A stretch of 64,000 nucleotides of DNA from Ascaris suum (Eukaryota; Nematoda; Chromadorea; Rhabditida; Ascarididae), in contig CM024189.1 in NCBI GenBank assembly GCA_013433145.1, positions 9,726,001 to 9,790,000 on the forward strand, in the 5' to 3' direction. Under the pieces are notes generated by a model. The model saw only the letters and a list, made by a program, of their open reading frames with translations. It did no database searches and was not told the DNA's origin. Positions 47,201-58,193 of the stretch are shown one piece after another. The position numbers and the translations under genes were made by a program. Position 1 is the first letter of the stretch. Every line of letters starts with the position of its first letter.

Positions 47201-48131
47201 TGTTTCTCTTTCAAATCTCATTGATAAATATGTCATTAAAATATCCCCGTCCATGTACCTCCTCGCCTTCGAAGGTCTTCTTCGTTCCTTTATAAAACTC
47301 AAAAAAGTGATTAATTTAGCAGTCGGAAGTTTCATATGTTGTTGCTGTGGCTGTCAGAATTTTGAGCGCAAGAGTGATTTGCGTCAGTTAGACCAGTTCG
47401 TCAGTAAAATCTCCTCATTATGTTCGGAAAATTTTTATAATCGGGGGGATTTTATTCCGGATATTATATATCAAGGCGAGATGAAATTTGCATAATTTGA
47501 AGAATATTGAGTCAAAGTGAATGGTATCTGCTTGTTTAAAGTGACGTTTTTACTTATGAATCACTTTTTTGCGCATATGACGAACCTTGCTGTTGTTACT
47601 TCTTTGTTTGTTCTGTTGCTCTTATTGTTTTCGTGAATATTGTTTGATGTGAGCATAATACTGTAAACACATTGTTTGCTGTGCTCATTTTATACTCACA
47701 TGTTTCCTTCTTCTTGGTGCTAAATATCAGATCATCACTTTTCGCATCTTTTGGGGGATGGGAAGGGAGGGAGGGGGGGGGGGGGGTGGAGTACATTTCC
47801 TTTCCTCGTCCCAAAGGTCATCTAAAATCACTTTCTGTAGATAAATTTATAGGAGTCGAGGCTCGTCAGGAAGAGGAATTGTGCAATCACTCACACACAA
47901 GGGGCATTCCATAGCGGGTGAATGGACTGTTTATTTTGTGCAGCAAATAATGGGGTCTTATATGCATTCTAGGACATTTCTCGTGCCATGGACAACTTGT
48001 CTGTTCGTCACTGAATGATCATTGATCTCACTTTGCACCTTCAATAAATGCACTAGATGATGTTCCCAAAACCTTCACCTACAGAAGTTTCAGCGTTGTC
48101 CAGCTAATGAGGCCTTTTCCTGAAAGCATTG
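44211..48131. other. Intron-like stretch; one long two-strand open region
   Basis: No confident exon. The region 45,425-45,817 is open for 130 codons on plus and 95 codons on minus (45,442-45,729), longer than usual here, but no domain was recognised in either. A plus-strand frame at 47,350-47,495 (FERKSDLRQLDQFVSKISS) is also coding-like. A run of 14 G is at 47,773-47,786. Confidence 0.3.
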
Positions 48132-48270
48132 AGAATGAATGCTGTGAGGTTCCAGGATGCAGAAGTAACGGGCGAGCACTGTTTCTGCCTCAGCAGGATT
48201 TGCAAAAATGGTGTTGCTTTTTGCAGATCAAAATTTGCTAAGAAATGTTTAGATTGGAAATTTAAAGGGC
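48132..48270 (+). pseudogene. Possible Ig F-G remnant
   Basis: An open frame reads RMNAVRFQDAEVTGEHCF then CLSRICKNGVAF, resembling V-x-x-x-D-A-x-x-T-G-x-Y-x-C and the N-G turn with His for Tyr. It remains open for 46 codons to about 48,270. No clear splice sites. Confidence 0.28.
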
Positions 48271-48822
48271 GTAAGTGAGATTAAAAGAATTCTAGTGGAG
48301 GGCAGCACCTTTTCCCCTCCGCCCTTCCCCCTACCTTTTCTGAGATTATTAATCTCTCCGACCTCAGGCACAAAGAACATGGAGGTTATTCGGTCCCCCA
48401 AAGAACAGATATATATATCATCAAAATATCAGCGAGAAGGAGAATATTTTTCCTCCTGCTGCAATTTTATTTCATTCCGCTATATCAAGCTACAATATTA
48501 AATCCATCTAGCCCCGTTTTGCCGCTTCCATTGACGCCCACTGCTTTTAATTCTTCTTTTCATCTCTCTAGTCTAAGTAGAATTTCATGGTTAAGAAAAT
48601 GGAATCTCCAATATTCAGTGACATGGATCTTGAGTTGTAGTTCTATTGTGCTTATGTTTACACAAGAATTTATTTATTTCCAAAACTTTCATGCTTCCTT
48701 TTGATGCAGATGCGGAAATGGCGTCGGTGTCGAAATTTTCAACTAGTAAAACTGCGAAATGGTACCAGAGTGACTCATAGCAAATTTGACGCAGATGTCT
48801 TTTCATTGTTTTTCTGTTTTAG

Positions 48823-48957
48823 GAAGTATCGTTTCTCCAATACAACGTTATCGTAGAGGATGGCAGTTGTGAATGAGTAATGGAGTGGGATTGGCTTCTC
48901 AATGAAGCTGATAGGAAATTATTCGATGAGGAAAAGAAGCGGTTCGTCGTCGTATAG
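48823..48957 (+). pseudogene. Coding-like exon of unknown family with stop
   Basis: Acceptor GTTTTAG, then EVSFLQYNVIVEDGSCE, TGA at 48,874-48,876, and in the same frame VMEWDWLLNEADRKLFDEEK and KRFVVV to TAG. Acidic and basic residues alternate in the second part, with good codon pattern. I do not recognise it. The in-frame TGA in the middle suggests a decayed exon. Confidence 0.33.
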
Positions 48958-49835
48958 CGGCAGGGTTTTCATTGTGCGCCAGCTGCCAGCCGGCTCCAAA
49001 TAAGCGCATGTCGCTAGCCATAAACAGGTATCATCTATATTTGTCAACATTTTATTTACCGTTCTATAGCATTCCACGCTCATTGAATGTTCTCAGCGCG
49101 TTGATGTTTCCGCTACTGCGCATCCGGTGCGCTATTTTGTTTTTTTCGCAACATTTCTTTCAGTCGTGCCACTTTTTAAAGCGCTGTTAATGGGTGACTT
49201 TACATTCATTCCAGGTTGGGTATTTTTTATTTGAGGGCGAATATTTACTGAATAAAGCATAGTTTTTTGTATGTGACGAGAAATGTTGTCAAGTAATATG
49301 CGAGCTTATTACCAGCTAGCTGAAAGCGGTAATGTTGATCTGTCCGACTGCGCGCAATTGTTGAGCGAAAAATATTTTTCTCTTAGCTGAATATATCGCA
49401 AATTTCTCATGAGATTGTTTCATTTCCCCTATTGCTATCTTCTTATAGAATTTTTAACCTTACCGACGTCCCCGTCGATATCGGGATTATCACATTGAAA
49501 ATGACATTCTGATTTCTGCTGCCTTTGTTTAAATGTGGTTTTATTTTCGTACTGCATTTTCAAGATGACGATATCTAGTTTCATTGCATGATACCCGAAT
49601 CTTATCTTTATGAAGTGAAACTTCGAAATTTTATAAATTCATGAATGAAATCCCAAGTCCAAGCACAAGGACTGCCTTAATCGATTATTTTTTAATAGTA
49701 TTTTACCAACTCCTTGCATTCCTAAAATCGCTGAGGGAACCATCTTCTAATTGCTGTTGATATCACATAGAATATATGACGCTTTATGGACCGTGCACAT
49801 TGTTTCATGTCCATCACAGGGATAACTTTTCTTTG

Positions 49836-49922
49836 GACCCTTCATATTGCACTACAGTGATCGCATTGTGGGCTGAAAATGCTTTTGGCTCATATGTAGG
49901 AAAAGATCGTATTATTTTAACA
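49836..49922 (+). pseudogene. Ig F-G remnant
   Basis: The frame DPSYCTTVIALWAENAFG then SYVGKDRIIL contains A-E-N-A-F-G, the common F-G turn of I-set domains, with a final strand D-R-I-I-L. The Cys is displaced from its usual place two residues before A. No acceptor is clear; a TAG follows at 49,923. Confidence 0.42.
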
Positions 49923-51574
49923 TAGCCAAGGGGTTTAACATTCAATATCTTCTTCAACATTGCTAGAAACAATAAACCTCTAAGAAATTGATACTATTAC
50001 ATATTTTTAAAGGGGAATAAAGTTATAAAGGATATAGCAAACGGCAAATTTTAAGGCGGCAGAAGGCATTTGATGTAAAAGTCAGTTGGAATAGGCATAT
50101 GGTTCCAAAAAGGAAATGTGAAATTTTTCACGGAAGAGGTGTGAGGCAATGATAGAAGACTTCCCGATTGAGTGAATCCCAATTTCACCACCATCCAAAT
50201 GGACGTTTCGACTGTTTGACATAAGCTCGCAGTTCACGCGAACCTGATTGTTCTCTGCTCACGATGCCCTTACATGAAAATTTTCATCATACTTTATAGT
50301 TTTGGAACGATTTATTTCACTTACGACGCAGACCCTTACAAATAGTGCATATGCGACCATTTTGCATATCTATCACAAAATATATTTCACGTTCTCTGCC
50401 TCGGGGCACATATGAAGGTAAAGGAAAAAGCTGGCCACAGTCTTGAACGTTCCCTTCGGACGCGCCATTATTTGTCATGCAAATCCCAAGACTTTTGTTT
50501 TTCAACATAATTTTGCACATTAGAAAGCTCATTAAATCAGCACATTTCTGCATGAAAACCGTCTCCGTCCGTGCGAGAAATTTTCCAGCATCTTAACGTC
50601 TTTTAATTTTCTTTGAATAGATTTGAGGTGAGAGGAAGGAGGTTGTTAAGTGGTGGAAGTATTTTTAAACGTTGTGAACCTCAGGTTGATGACTGTTCGT
50701 TAGTCATTCAAATTGCTCGGATTGTTTATTCAAAGAACCATACGTCACCATGTTTTCACGTTCATACCACTCCAGCCTCCTCCTCTTATCCCATAGTAAA
50801 CTCCTGTTGAACATTGGTTCACTTTGGGAAGTTGCCAATTTTGTATACTTTCTCTCTTTTTTATGTCTTAAGGCTATTTTTTCATCGCAACTTGTACCCC
50901 CTCTTTTGATTATTCAGGTCCTTCACCTATATAGCACTACATTTTTCAGAATTTGCATGTCTTCCAATAATTTCAGATTCCATAAATCCCTCTAATCTCC
51001 TCTATTGCTACATAGGTTCATTTACTTCTTCCCGTGGGAAGTTGTTATAATTCCCTTGTGGGCAAAGATGAATGTTTTCATTTAAAAAATTCAAATATAT
51101 GCAAAAAATCACGTCACAAGATTTCATCACAGAACTCACGATCAATAGCGCAACTCATGAAATTTAGTATAAAGCAGATAAGGTTGGCTAGGTTTTACTT
51201 CTATCCGGCAATAATTGTTACTCAGAGTTGTTCCGTTGAGTAGTTGTTTACGTTCTTGGAATGCCGGCATCTTCGGCGCCCAAATTGTTCCAATATCTAT
51301 CAGCAGTTTCCATTATGCCGGAATGTAAACTTCCACAAAAATATGAATATTTTAAGGAAGCGATTAGTTGTGAAGCTCTAATGCAATTTTGAATTGACAT
51401 TGAATGAAGAGCTATATATAATTCAAGGTGGATTATGAGGCAAAGAAAGGGGAGGGGGAGAGAGGGAGCACTTATCACCAGTTTCAGCTATGCAATAAAT
51501 ATCTGCGCTATTTCATTTCTAAACTGAGAAACAGCTTTAAGATCATATCGAAGAGATCAATCTTGCATAACAGG

Positions 51575-51655
51575 GCCGACGTTATGTCTGGTTGTCTGCG
51601 TGTTGGTTACTTTTGCCTCGGAATTGCTCAAAACACAATAGTAGAATTTAAATGT
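51575..51655 (+). pseudogene. Possible Ig F-G remnant
   Basis: Within a 98-codon open frame (51,428-51,721) the part ADVMSGCLRVGYFCLGIAQN then TIVEFK resembles G-Y-x-C-x-x-A-x-N. No splice border is obvious. Low confidence. Confidence 0.27.
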
Positions 51656-52025
51656 CATCTTAACCGTAATAATTCATTTCTTCATGTTATATTGATTCAT
51701 GAGCCTCGAAAAGTGCTTTAGACATATTTGTAATGCACAATTTGCAAGCATTTTAAAGGCGAACGGCTCATCTCTTTCAATAGCTGAATAGGTGTCGAGA
51801 TTGGGGCAACACTACTATCTGGCAACTGACTCTGTTATTGTGCCAACCGGATGAATTAAAAAATACACTTGAGTATTTAATATCAATTCCATTAAAAACT
51901 GATCATTTTTTCTGTCCCCAGCTAGTTCTATGAAAACAGCGTAACGAAATATGGCATGAAAAATTTAAGGCATTTGTTGCCACTGAAACTTGAGTGTTGG
52001 GTTTGCCTTCTGCAAAGGAGGTTGT

Positions 52026-52043
52026 GGGGGGGGGGGGGGGGGG
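52026..52043. repeat. Poly-G run (18)
   Basis: Eighteen consecutive G on the plus strand. Similar runs: 15 at 29,075-29,089 and 14 at 47,773-47,786. Confidence 0.95.
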
Positions 52044-52496
52044 AGGAGGAGAAGAGAGAAGGACAACTTTATATGCATCGCTGTTCCTAGTGGAAATAGT
52101 TTTGGTTTATTTGTCGACTGCAATTTTATGTGCTTTTAGAGCGAACTTTTCGATACGTTATCAAGTATGGCATTCGACTGTAACACTGGCTCACAGCCGA
52201 ATTTGCGTGAGTGCAACTTGTTTTTTTAAATTATAGTATCTTTAAAAATATTACGTGAGGTAAGCTGAAAATTTAAATATAAATGGGAAAATAGTGCTTT
52301 CATGCAAGGGTAGTACACAGAGCGTGATAACGAAGGGATGATGGGCATTTTTATGTTTCTAATCGAAGAGTTTTCGAATTATTTGTTCAATTTTTATTAC
52401 TCTTCACTTGTATTTCATTTCATTATATTTAAACTTTTCCGTTTTTTTTGAACGGTTGCTTTTTTCTTGAGTTATTTGTTCAGTTCATTTGAAAAG

Positions 52497-52541
52497 GTGG
52501 ACGAATTTTTCGTATTACACCGGATGGAACCTTCTCTTCCA
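52497..52541 (+). pseudogene. Small Ig E-strand exon
   Basis: 45 bp between GAAAAG and A|GTAAGT, phase 1 to 1, reading (G)GRIFRITPDGTFSS, like the D-E turn of an I-set domain. It is the same phase class as 42,085. The short acceptor context is poor. Confidence 0.4.
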
Positions 52542-54193
52542 GTAAGTCCCCTGTCTGGAATAGACTTCCCCATTGATGAGAATTTGGAAAAAAAATTAGC
52601 TCTTCTGCTTTTTCTCTCCCAAAGCAACCCCATTTGTCTAAAATCTTTAAAGATTTATAATTGTTCTGGGTTTTTATTAGAAGGAATATGGTTTTTTGAC
52701 GAGATAAACAAAAGCCATCCTCGTCACTAACACCCATGATTAGAAGAAAGAGTAAAGGCATATATACGAGGCTAAGTAATCCTGAAAACAGAGGACCACG
52801 AGAAATACGCATTCGAAGCTCCTTGAACACAAACTTTTCTCCTCGTATGTGCGAACCATAAGGCGATTAAATGAACATAATAATTATATAGGAAATATAA
52901 TCCAATAATTATTTAGTTAGAAAAGAAGGGTTACTTTGAATTATTAGAAAGAATATGAAGTGGAAGATTTTGCAGTTTCAATTTTCCAGCTGTCTATCTC
53001 ATTCTAGAAACTCTTCATTAGTGTGGTGGTACAAACCATCGAACTGGCGGAAAGGGAAGGGGTGTTCGTAGGGATTCTGCGGAAAAACTTTCGACTATCA
53101 TTAAACAACAGTTCCACCTCATTCGCTTCTAACTAATGGGAATTTATCAACTAACGAGTATTACTATATTCCGCGGTTGATATTAAAAACAAATTGCCTG
53201 TGCTGATTAATCAGTGGAACGTAGATATAGGTGCCTTTTTGCTCATGTGAAGTTTAAATTTTTCCATGATAGCAATAGCATAGAAAGAGTTTGAAAGCAG
53301 TCGGATAGCCGGATAAAAATTAGCATGCAAAAAGCAGTTCGAATATGCAAATTTATCTTCAAAAAGTTTATGACAAATACTACTGATAATTGCGGATTAT
53401 CGCTGATTCTTTTATGAGTCATTCGAGGCATGTGAATTGTTGAGATCTTCTCGTTTATTCGTAGCATCGATTTTGACTAAAGTTTGTTTCGATCAACGAG
53501 ATTTGATTCTGTGCATTAACGAGTGAATTATTCTCACTCATTTTAGTTACTTCTCCTATTTTGCTTATATCTGTTGAGTTGTAATTTGTTTACAATGTGT
53601 TCAACGATATAAATAAACGAAGTATTGTAAAACTCGATGAAGGATCACATATTTTTAAGGTACTTTTAAAATTTATGAAAAACTGACGCCCCAGAAAACA
53701 TATGGAACTACTCAGTAACTTATCGTTTAAATGCCGGTAGATTTGCGTTCGCAAATATTCCTTCCTTTCTTTGATCTTATTGAATTTCCCTAGAAAAGTA
53801 GATTATCTTGAGCCGCTCTAAGATAGAGCAAGCCGTCTCTGATTGCAAGCGTCTGCATTGTCGCTGTTACCATCATTGCACATTCAATGCTAGACACACT
53901 GTGCAGTACTTCCTTAGTGCGTTTCACTGAGTCCTTCTGTTTATCTCCTCTCATTTGTTCCCTTTCCGCTTCGATAATGCTCTAGATTATAATTTGTTGA
54001 TGTCTCATGCCGTATCCGTTTTATACTGCAGCAGTAGTTTCATTAGACAAAATCTCCTGATTGAGCAGTGAGGACGCACAACTTATCAATGATAACCTTT
54101 AATATGATGGACGATTATTCAAAAATAATTGATAAAACATTGAAGTTGGGTGATGACGTTGTGACTTCGGTTTTCACAAGAATTATCTAATAG
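52542..54193. other. No gene recognised
   Basis: Short frames on both strands only (for example minus 52,480-52,830); no motif. Confidence 0.35.
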
Positions 54194-54261
54194 GTGACAC
54201 AGGCACTGACATGCAACAGCTTAACTATATAGATTTGGAGGGGAGATCTGCTCAACTTTAG
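54194..54261 (+). pseudogene. Ig F-G remnant, Cys lost
   Basis: Acceptor CTAATAG, phase 1, then (G)DTGTDMQQLNYIDLEG and RSAQL before TAG at 54,259. D-T-G-T-x-x-x-x-x-N-x-x-x-x-E-G-R-S-A-x-L fits strands F and G with Tyr and Cys replaced. Confidence 0.4.
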
Positions 54262-55644
54262 ATAAAATGAGTATGTTGTCAAAAATTAAAATGATACGTG
54301 AACCTCTAAATTGTCGTACGGCGTTTCCAGGTAGTTAGGTAAAAATATTTAGAAAATTGTCCAGAAACGTTTTTAAAAGCTTCATATTTTTTTGACTATC
54401 TGGCTGACAAATTGTATTGCTGCAAATCTGAAGCGTCACGCTGCCAAGCAGAAAGATGCTTGAAATGAAGGATGTCTATATATGAGGAACAGCTTTCTGT
54501 ATCGTTGGCTAGTTAACAGCGCCTTCTTCTCTCTGTTCAGTGCTATCGCAACGATTCGTTGAGTTAATCTGTCATCTTCTAGATTAGCAGTATGTTCGTT
54601 TATGTGTTGAATAAGCGATCATTTGCCGTCACACATTGCGATGCGAGTTGCTAACAGCCGTAGATTGCGCTATGGCTTGCGGCAGGGGTTGTGCTAAAAT
54701 GCATCTCAAATAGAACGCTAGTGAAGACAAAATTTGTTAAAATTTTCAATAACAGAAGAAATATCGCTTTAAAAATATCCGAAAAGTGGAATTCTCACAG
54801 AAATGTTGTTTTTTGAAATGATCTGATGTAGGATTCCGTTTCCTCTCATGAATGATTTATGGTAATTTCTAGGCGATTTTTTGAGAGCTTGACAGATAAA
54901 GTTTTGATGCAATTTTTTTGCAGAATGAATACTGCATATAGATGATTGAAATTTCCGAAGGGGAAGTTGGTTATTTCTATGCCTTTGCCAATTTTTCCAA
55001 TAGCAATATTTGTCTAGAAACCGAACTTATTGTGGTGATCCGTTGTTTTCTAGCTTAGTTTTGAAGTGGAAAATTCGCACATTCTCAAGGCGATCTAGAG
55101 ATGAGGCCGTCTTTGAAATGAATCGTATAGGTTGAAAGTACGCACAACCACACTAAAGTCAACACTACTGTTGGCCCTCATGTATTCGAGATTACTTCCT
55201 CTTGGCTCTCATGCCTGCTCACTTCCGTGGCCTGTTGCGAGTTTAACAGATAAAAGGGATTGTTTTGTGTACGATAGTGAGCTAAATGCTTAGCCTCCTG
55301 TTGAACTTATCTTGTCTAAATATGATGTTTGAATGCTTTAAGCGCATTTTAGTTAGTTAGTAGTGACAATCAACGCAATAATTTACTGCTGTTGTTTCAG
55401 AAAATTTTGCTGCCTTGCAGGTAAACAATTACAAATTTATCGGTGATGAACTGCCTCGGGAATATGCATGGTGAATTATACAGGGAACAGGATAAAAATG
55501 AATAAAACGTCGTTTGCGAAGTGTTTCCAGTAACGTAAGAAATGTGCTGCTGATCCTCGTACTTAACGGTCTGCTGACGTTTCTAAACAATCGGAAGTAT
55601 TCTTGATAAAGTGACTGAAGAAAAAATAATGGAAATTATTTCAG
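54262..55644. other. Intron-like; one possible micro-exon
   Basis: A 20-bp micro-exon at 55,401-55,420 (TTTCAG acceptor, CAG|GTAAAC donor; KILLPC, B-strand-like) is possible but unsupported on its own. Nothing else was seen. Confidence 0.25.
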
Positions 55645-55774
55645 AACATACTTTCGGCTCGTTGCTCTAGAGCGGTGTCGAACGCGATGTCAAACGTGAA
55701 TGATATGGAAATAGGTGTCCGTTCTCAAACAGTAACAGCTGCAAATGTTCTGGCTTTAAGCCATACGCATGGAG
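55645..55774 (+). pseudogene. Possible exon, function unknown
   Basis: A strong acceptor TATTTCAG opens 43 codons (NILSARCSRAVSNAMSN and on) to a weak donor GGAG|GTTAAC. No Ig hallmark is visible in this frame. Listed for the acceptor and the open frame only. Confidence 0.22.
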
Positions 55775-57496
55775 GTTAACAATTTTCCTTCATAATTTCA
55801 TCGAGTGCTTTTGTCGTATCATGTGATTTTGCATCAGGTGTTAATTAAAGGTACTTCGAAAATTCTCACAAAAAATACACCCTCTTTTCGCCGTTGACCG
55901 TAGAATTGTTAAAAGAGCGAGCATAGCTTAGCTTCGCCCTAGTTTTGCACTTATCTGGCGAAATGCCCTCAAGAAAACGCGTATTTAGCTTTTTACGTCT
56001 ATGCGTTTTCAAAATTTGGCGTCATTGCTGTCTTGTGTATCCGGCTGGCTGTTTCATTTTTTAGCTTCTAACGTTTGCTCCGTCGCTTGGGTCTTCTCTT
56101 TTGGAGTCTGATGATTTGTTGCAGCGTTAAGCCCATCTAACTATTTGCTGCTCTTTTTTCTTGCTCACTGTGCTCATAAAAGCCAGTGTTTTCTCGCGCT
56201 TTGTTGTTACTTTTGAGCGATCTCTGTATTGCGGTCATCATCCGCCATCTCATTTAACTATATCCATCGTTACGATAGCTAGCTCTGTTGATTGATTTGC
56301 CTAGACTTCTGTTGAATGATATGCAACTGTAGAAATGAACAGATTAATCGATAACGGTAAAAAGTACACTTTATTTTATATTAAAGCATTTTGACCATAA
56401 ACTTTTGTGCTTTATTTCGGTCCGATGAAGTTTTTCACTTCCGATTGCTCCTATATTTGACAGCGTTCACAAAAGCCAATGCCCTTAACAGCTGAATGTT
56501 TTTGAAATCATTGCGAATATTTGGTGGCGTTTTGAAAAGTGATCTCTGATGTTGTAAGACGTTGCCCAATTGTTTTACCGGATGCAAAAGACGTTGAGTT
56601 GCTTTTGTGCTTATGCCGACTAAGTCATGGGAAAAGGAAGGACTTTTTGAACTCAGGTTTTTTATCTTCCTTCTAATACATAGGCCGACGACGTTAGTCG
56701 TGATGTGCAATTGCTTTTCATCGATGCCTTTGTGGAATTTAGGCTCTGCATTAAACTATGCGCTCGTAGCAGATCTTTTTCATTCGTACACCTTGAGCGA
56801 TTCAGTAATAAAACTCACAAAATGCTTATGCTTACTCATGCATTTATTAGAGTGCTGAAGGTTTTTTTTCGATAGACATTGTTACTGATATATGAGGTGA
56901 ATTGATCTCATCGATCACCTCGTAACAGTGATCTGAACAGAAGGCTTTGAGCGAAAAACTCGTGAGAGAATGAACAAAAAGGTGCAATTAATTGAGTTAA
57001 CTTTTTTTTTGCTTTTTATGGGTATCATATTTTCCCTATTTTTTGACAAACTTTTACGTTGAAAGTTTCGTGAAATCTTAGAAACTGCGCATGAAGTTTG
57101 TTCCAAAAAATGGTACAGCTCTTTTCTATTGCCTCTTTTTTACTAAAGTACCCATTACTGCTTGAGTAGGAGAGAGAGGGAACCGTCATGTTGATGGTGT
57201 CGTTCGTTAATAACAGAATGAAAAGCGTAATTAACCTCTCTTCTTCACAGATAACGATTTGAAGAAGTTGTAGAGTAGGACGCATTCCGCCGTCAAGTTC
57301 TATTTATAATGCTCGAATGCGTCAGCTTTGCTATACATGTGTATTCTGTTTGAAAGCATTGTTGCATTGAAAGAAGCCAGCAAAGAAATTAGGACACTGG
57401 ATGCGGTGAATGTCATGCTGTATGGCTATTCATACCCTCTGGATAGCTGTGGTGGCTTTTGCTCCGTTTCTGTTGCATTGCTTGACTGCGTTTCAG
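55775..57496. other. No gene recognised
   Basis: Short frames on both strands without motifs. Confidence 0.35.
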
Positions 57497-57594
57497 TGAA
57501 GCTGAAAGTTCATGAGACGAGTCCGCCCGATGAGGATCGATACGTTTGTAAATAGAATGCTAACAATACAGGCGACGCTCGACATGTCAATTCC
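57497..57594 (+). pseudogene. Ig F-G exon with in-frame TAG
   Basis: A perfect TTTCAG acceptor, phase 1, then (V)KLKVHETSPPDEDRYVCK, TAG at 57,554-57,556, NANNTGDARHVNS. L-K-V then D-x-x-R-Y-V-C-K and N-x-x-x-T-G-D-A fit the E, F and G strands, and the reading frame continues across the stop, so the TAG is a point lesion, perhaps from an AAG or GAG codon. Confidence 0.65.
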
Positions 57595-58116
57595 TAGAAG
57601 CAAACCGACTAACGGCATCCTCTGCTCACTAATTTTAAAGGATATGTAATCTAATTATACTTGTCTCGATGTCTCTAAACTTATTTAACGATGAATCTTT
57701 GCATAATTCGTTTTATGCTTTAAGATGAACTCGTTTGCATGTTGGAGATGACCATTTCGCTCTACAGAAATACGTTGAATTGTCTATATTGATGACTTAG
57801 AAAACAGTAGGTGTTTTTATGGGACTTAATAGGTGAGTGTGTTGCATTATGGCGACTCATTAAGTCGAATTGTCTTCGTCTTTTTAATCGGATTTTCCAC
57901 TTTTCTTCTATGCAGATTGTAAGCGCTCCAATTATTATATAACAAAATAACACAATTTCCCTGCATAATCTAGTTGCGTCATCGTCACAGTAATGCTGAT
58001 CTCAATGAAAAAGAAGCAAGACAAATTCTCGGCGGTAGTTCAAAGGTGCATTTGATCATGAAGCAAATAGAATTTAGCCTAACTAAAGCGTTGCTGCTGT
58101 TGGATTTCTTTTCTAG
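57595..58116. other. Intron-like with one coding-like trace
   Basis: A trace NADLNEKEARQILGGSSK at about 57,994-58,047, after a CACAG, could be a small exon. Nothing firm. Confidence 0.25.
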
Positions 58117-58193
58117 GACGTCATGGTGTAGTGTTTCCCATTTGCCAGCTATTCCTTGGATTGCTAGTGGGAGCATATTCTATTCTATGCGAG
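58117..58193 (+). pseudogene. Ig B-C exon
   Basis: Acceptor CTTTTCTAG and donor GAG|GTTTGT. It reads TSWCSVSHLPAIPWIASG then SIFYSMR: C-x-V-x-x-x-P-x-I-x-W-x-x-x-G, the B-C core of an Ig domain. No stop. The start phase (2) differs from the usual class. Confidence 0.5.

Larger units (their letters stand above)
8766..58193 (+). pseudogene. Multi-immunoglobulin-domain gene (hemicentin-like), widely scattered and decayed
   Basis: About two dozen short exons on the plus strand encode pieces of I-set Ig domains: the B-strand Cys, the Trp of strand C, and the D-x-G-x-Y-x-C of strand F. The best exons have consistent phases: domain starts in phase 1 with a V/T-PP motif (42,630; 44,071; 27,275), half-domain exons ending in phase 0 (40,187; 42,733; 44,210), and exons ending in phase 1 (42,195; 52,541; 15,924). 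Phase-1 domain borders and the VPP start are typical of hemicentin-type extracellular adhesion proteins; a muscle titin or UNC-89-type protein is the alternative. Many exons contain stops, frameshifts or lost Cys/Trp, and two exons are duplicated about 27-28 kb apart. No complete open product can be joined. The listed ends are those of the clearest exons. Confidence 0.72.
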
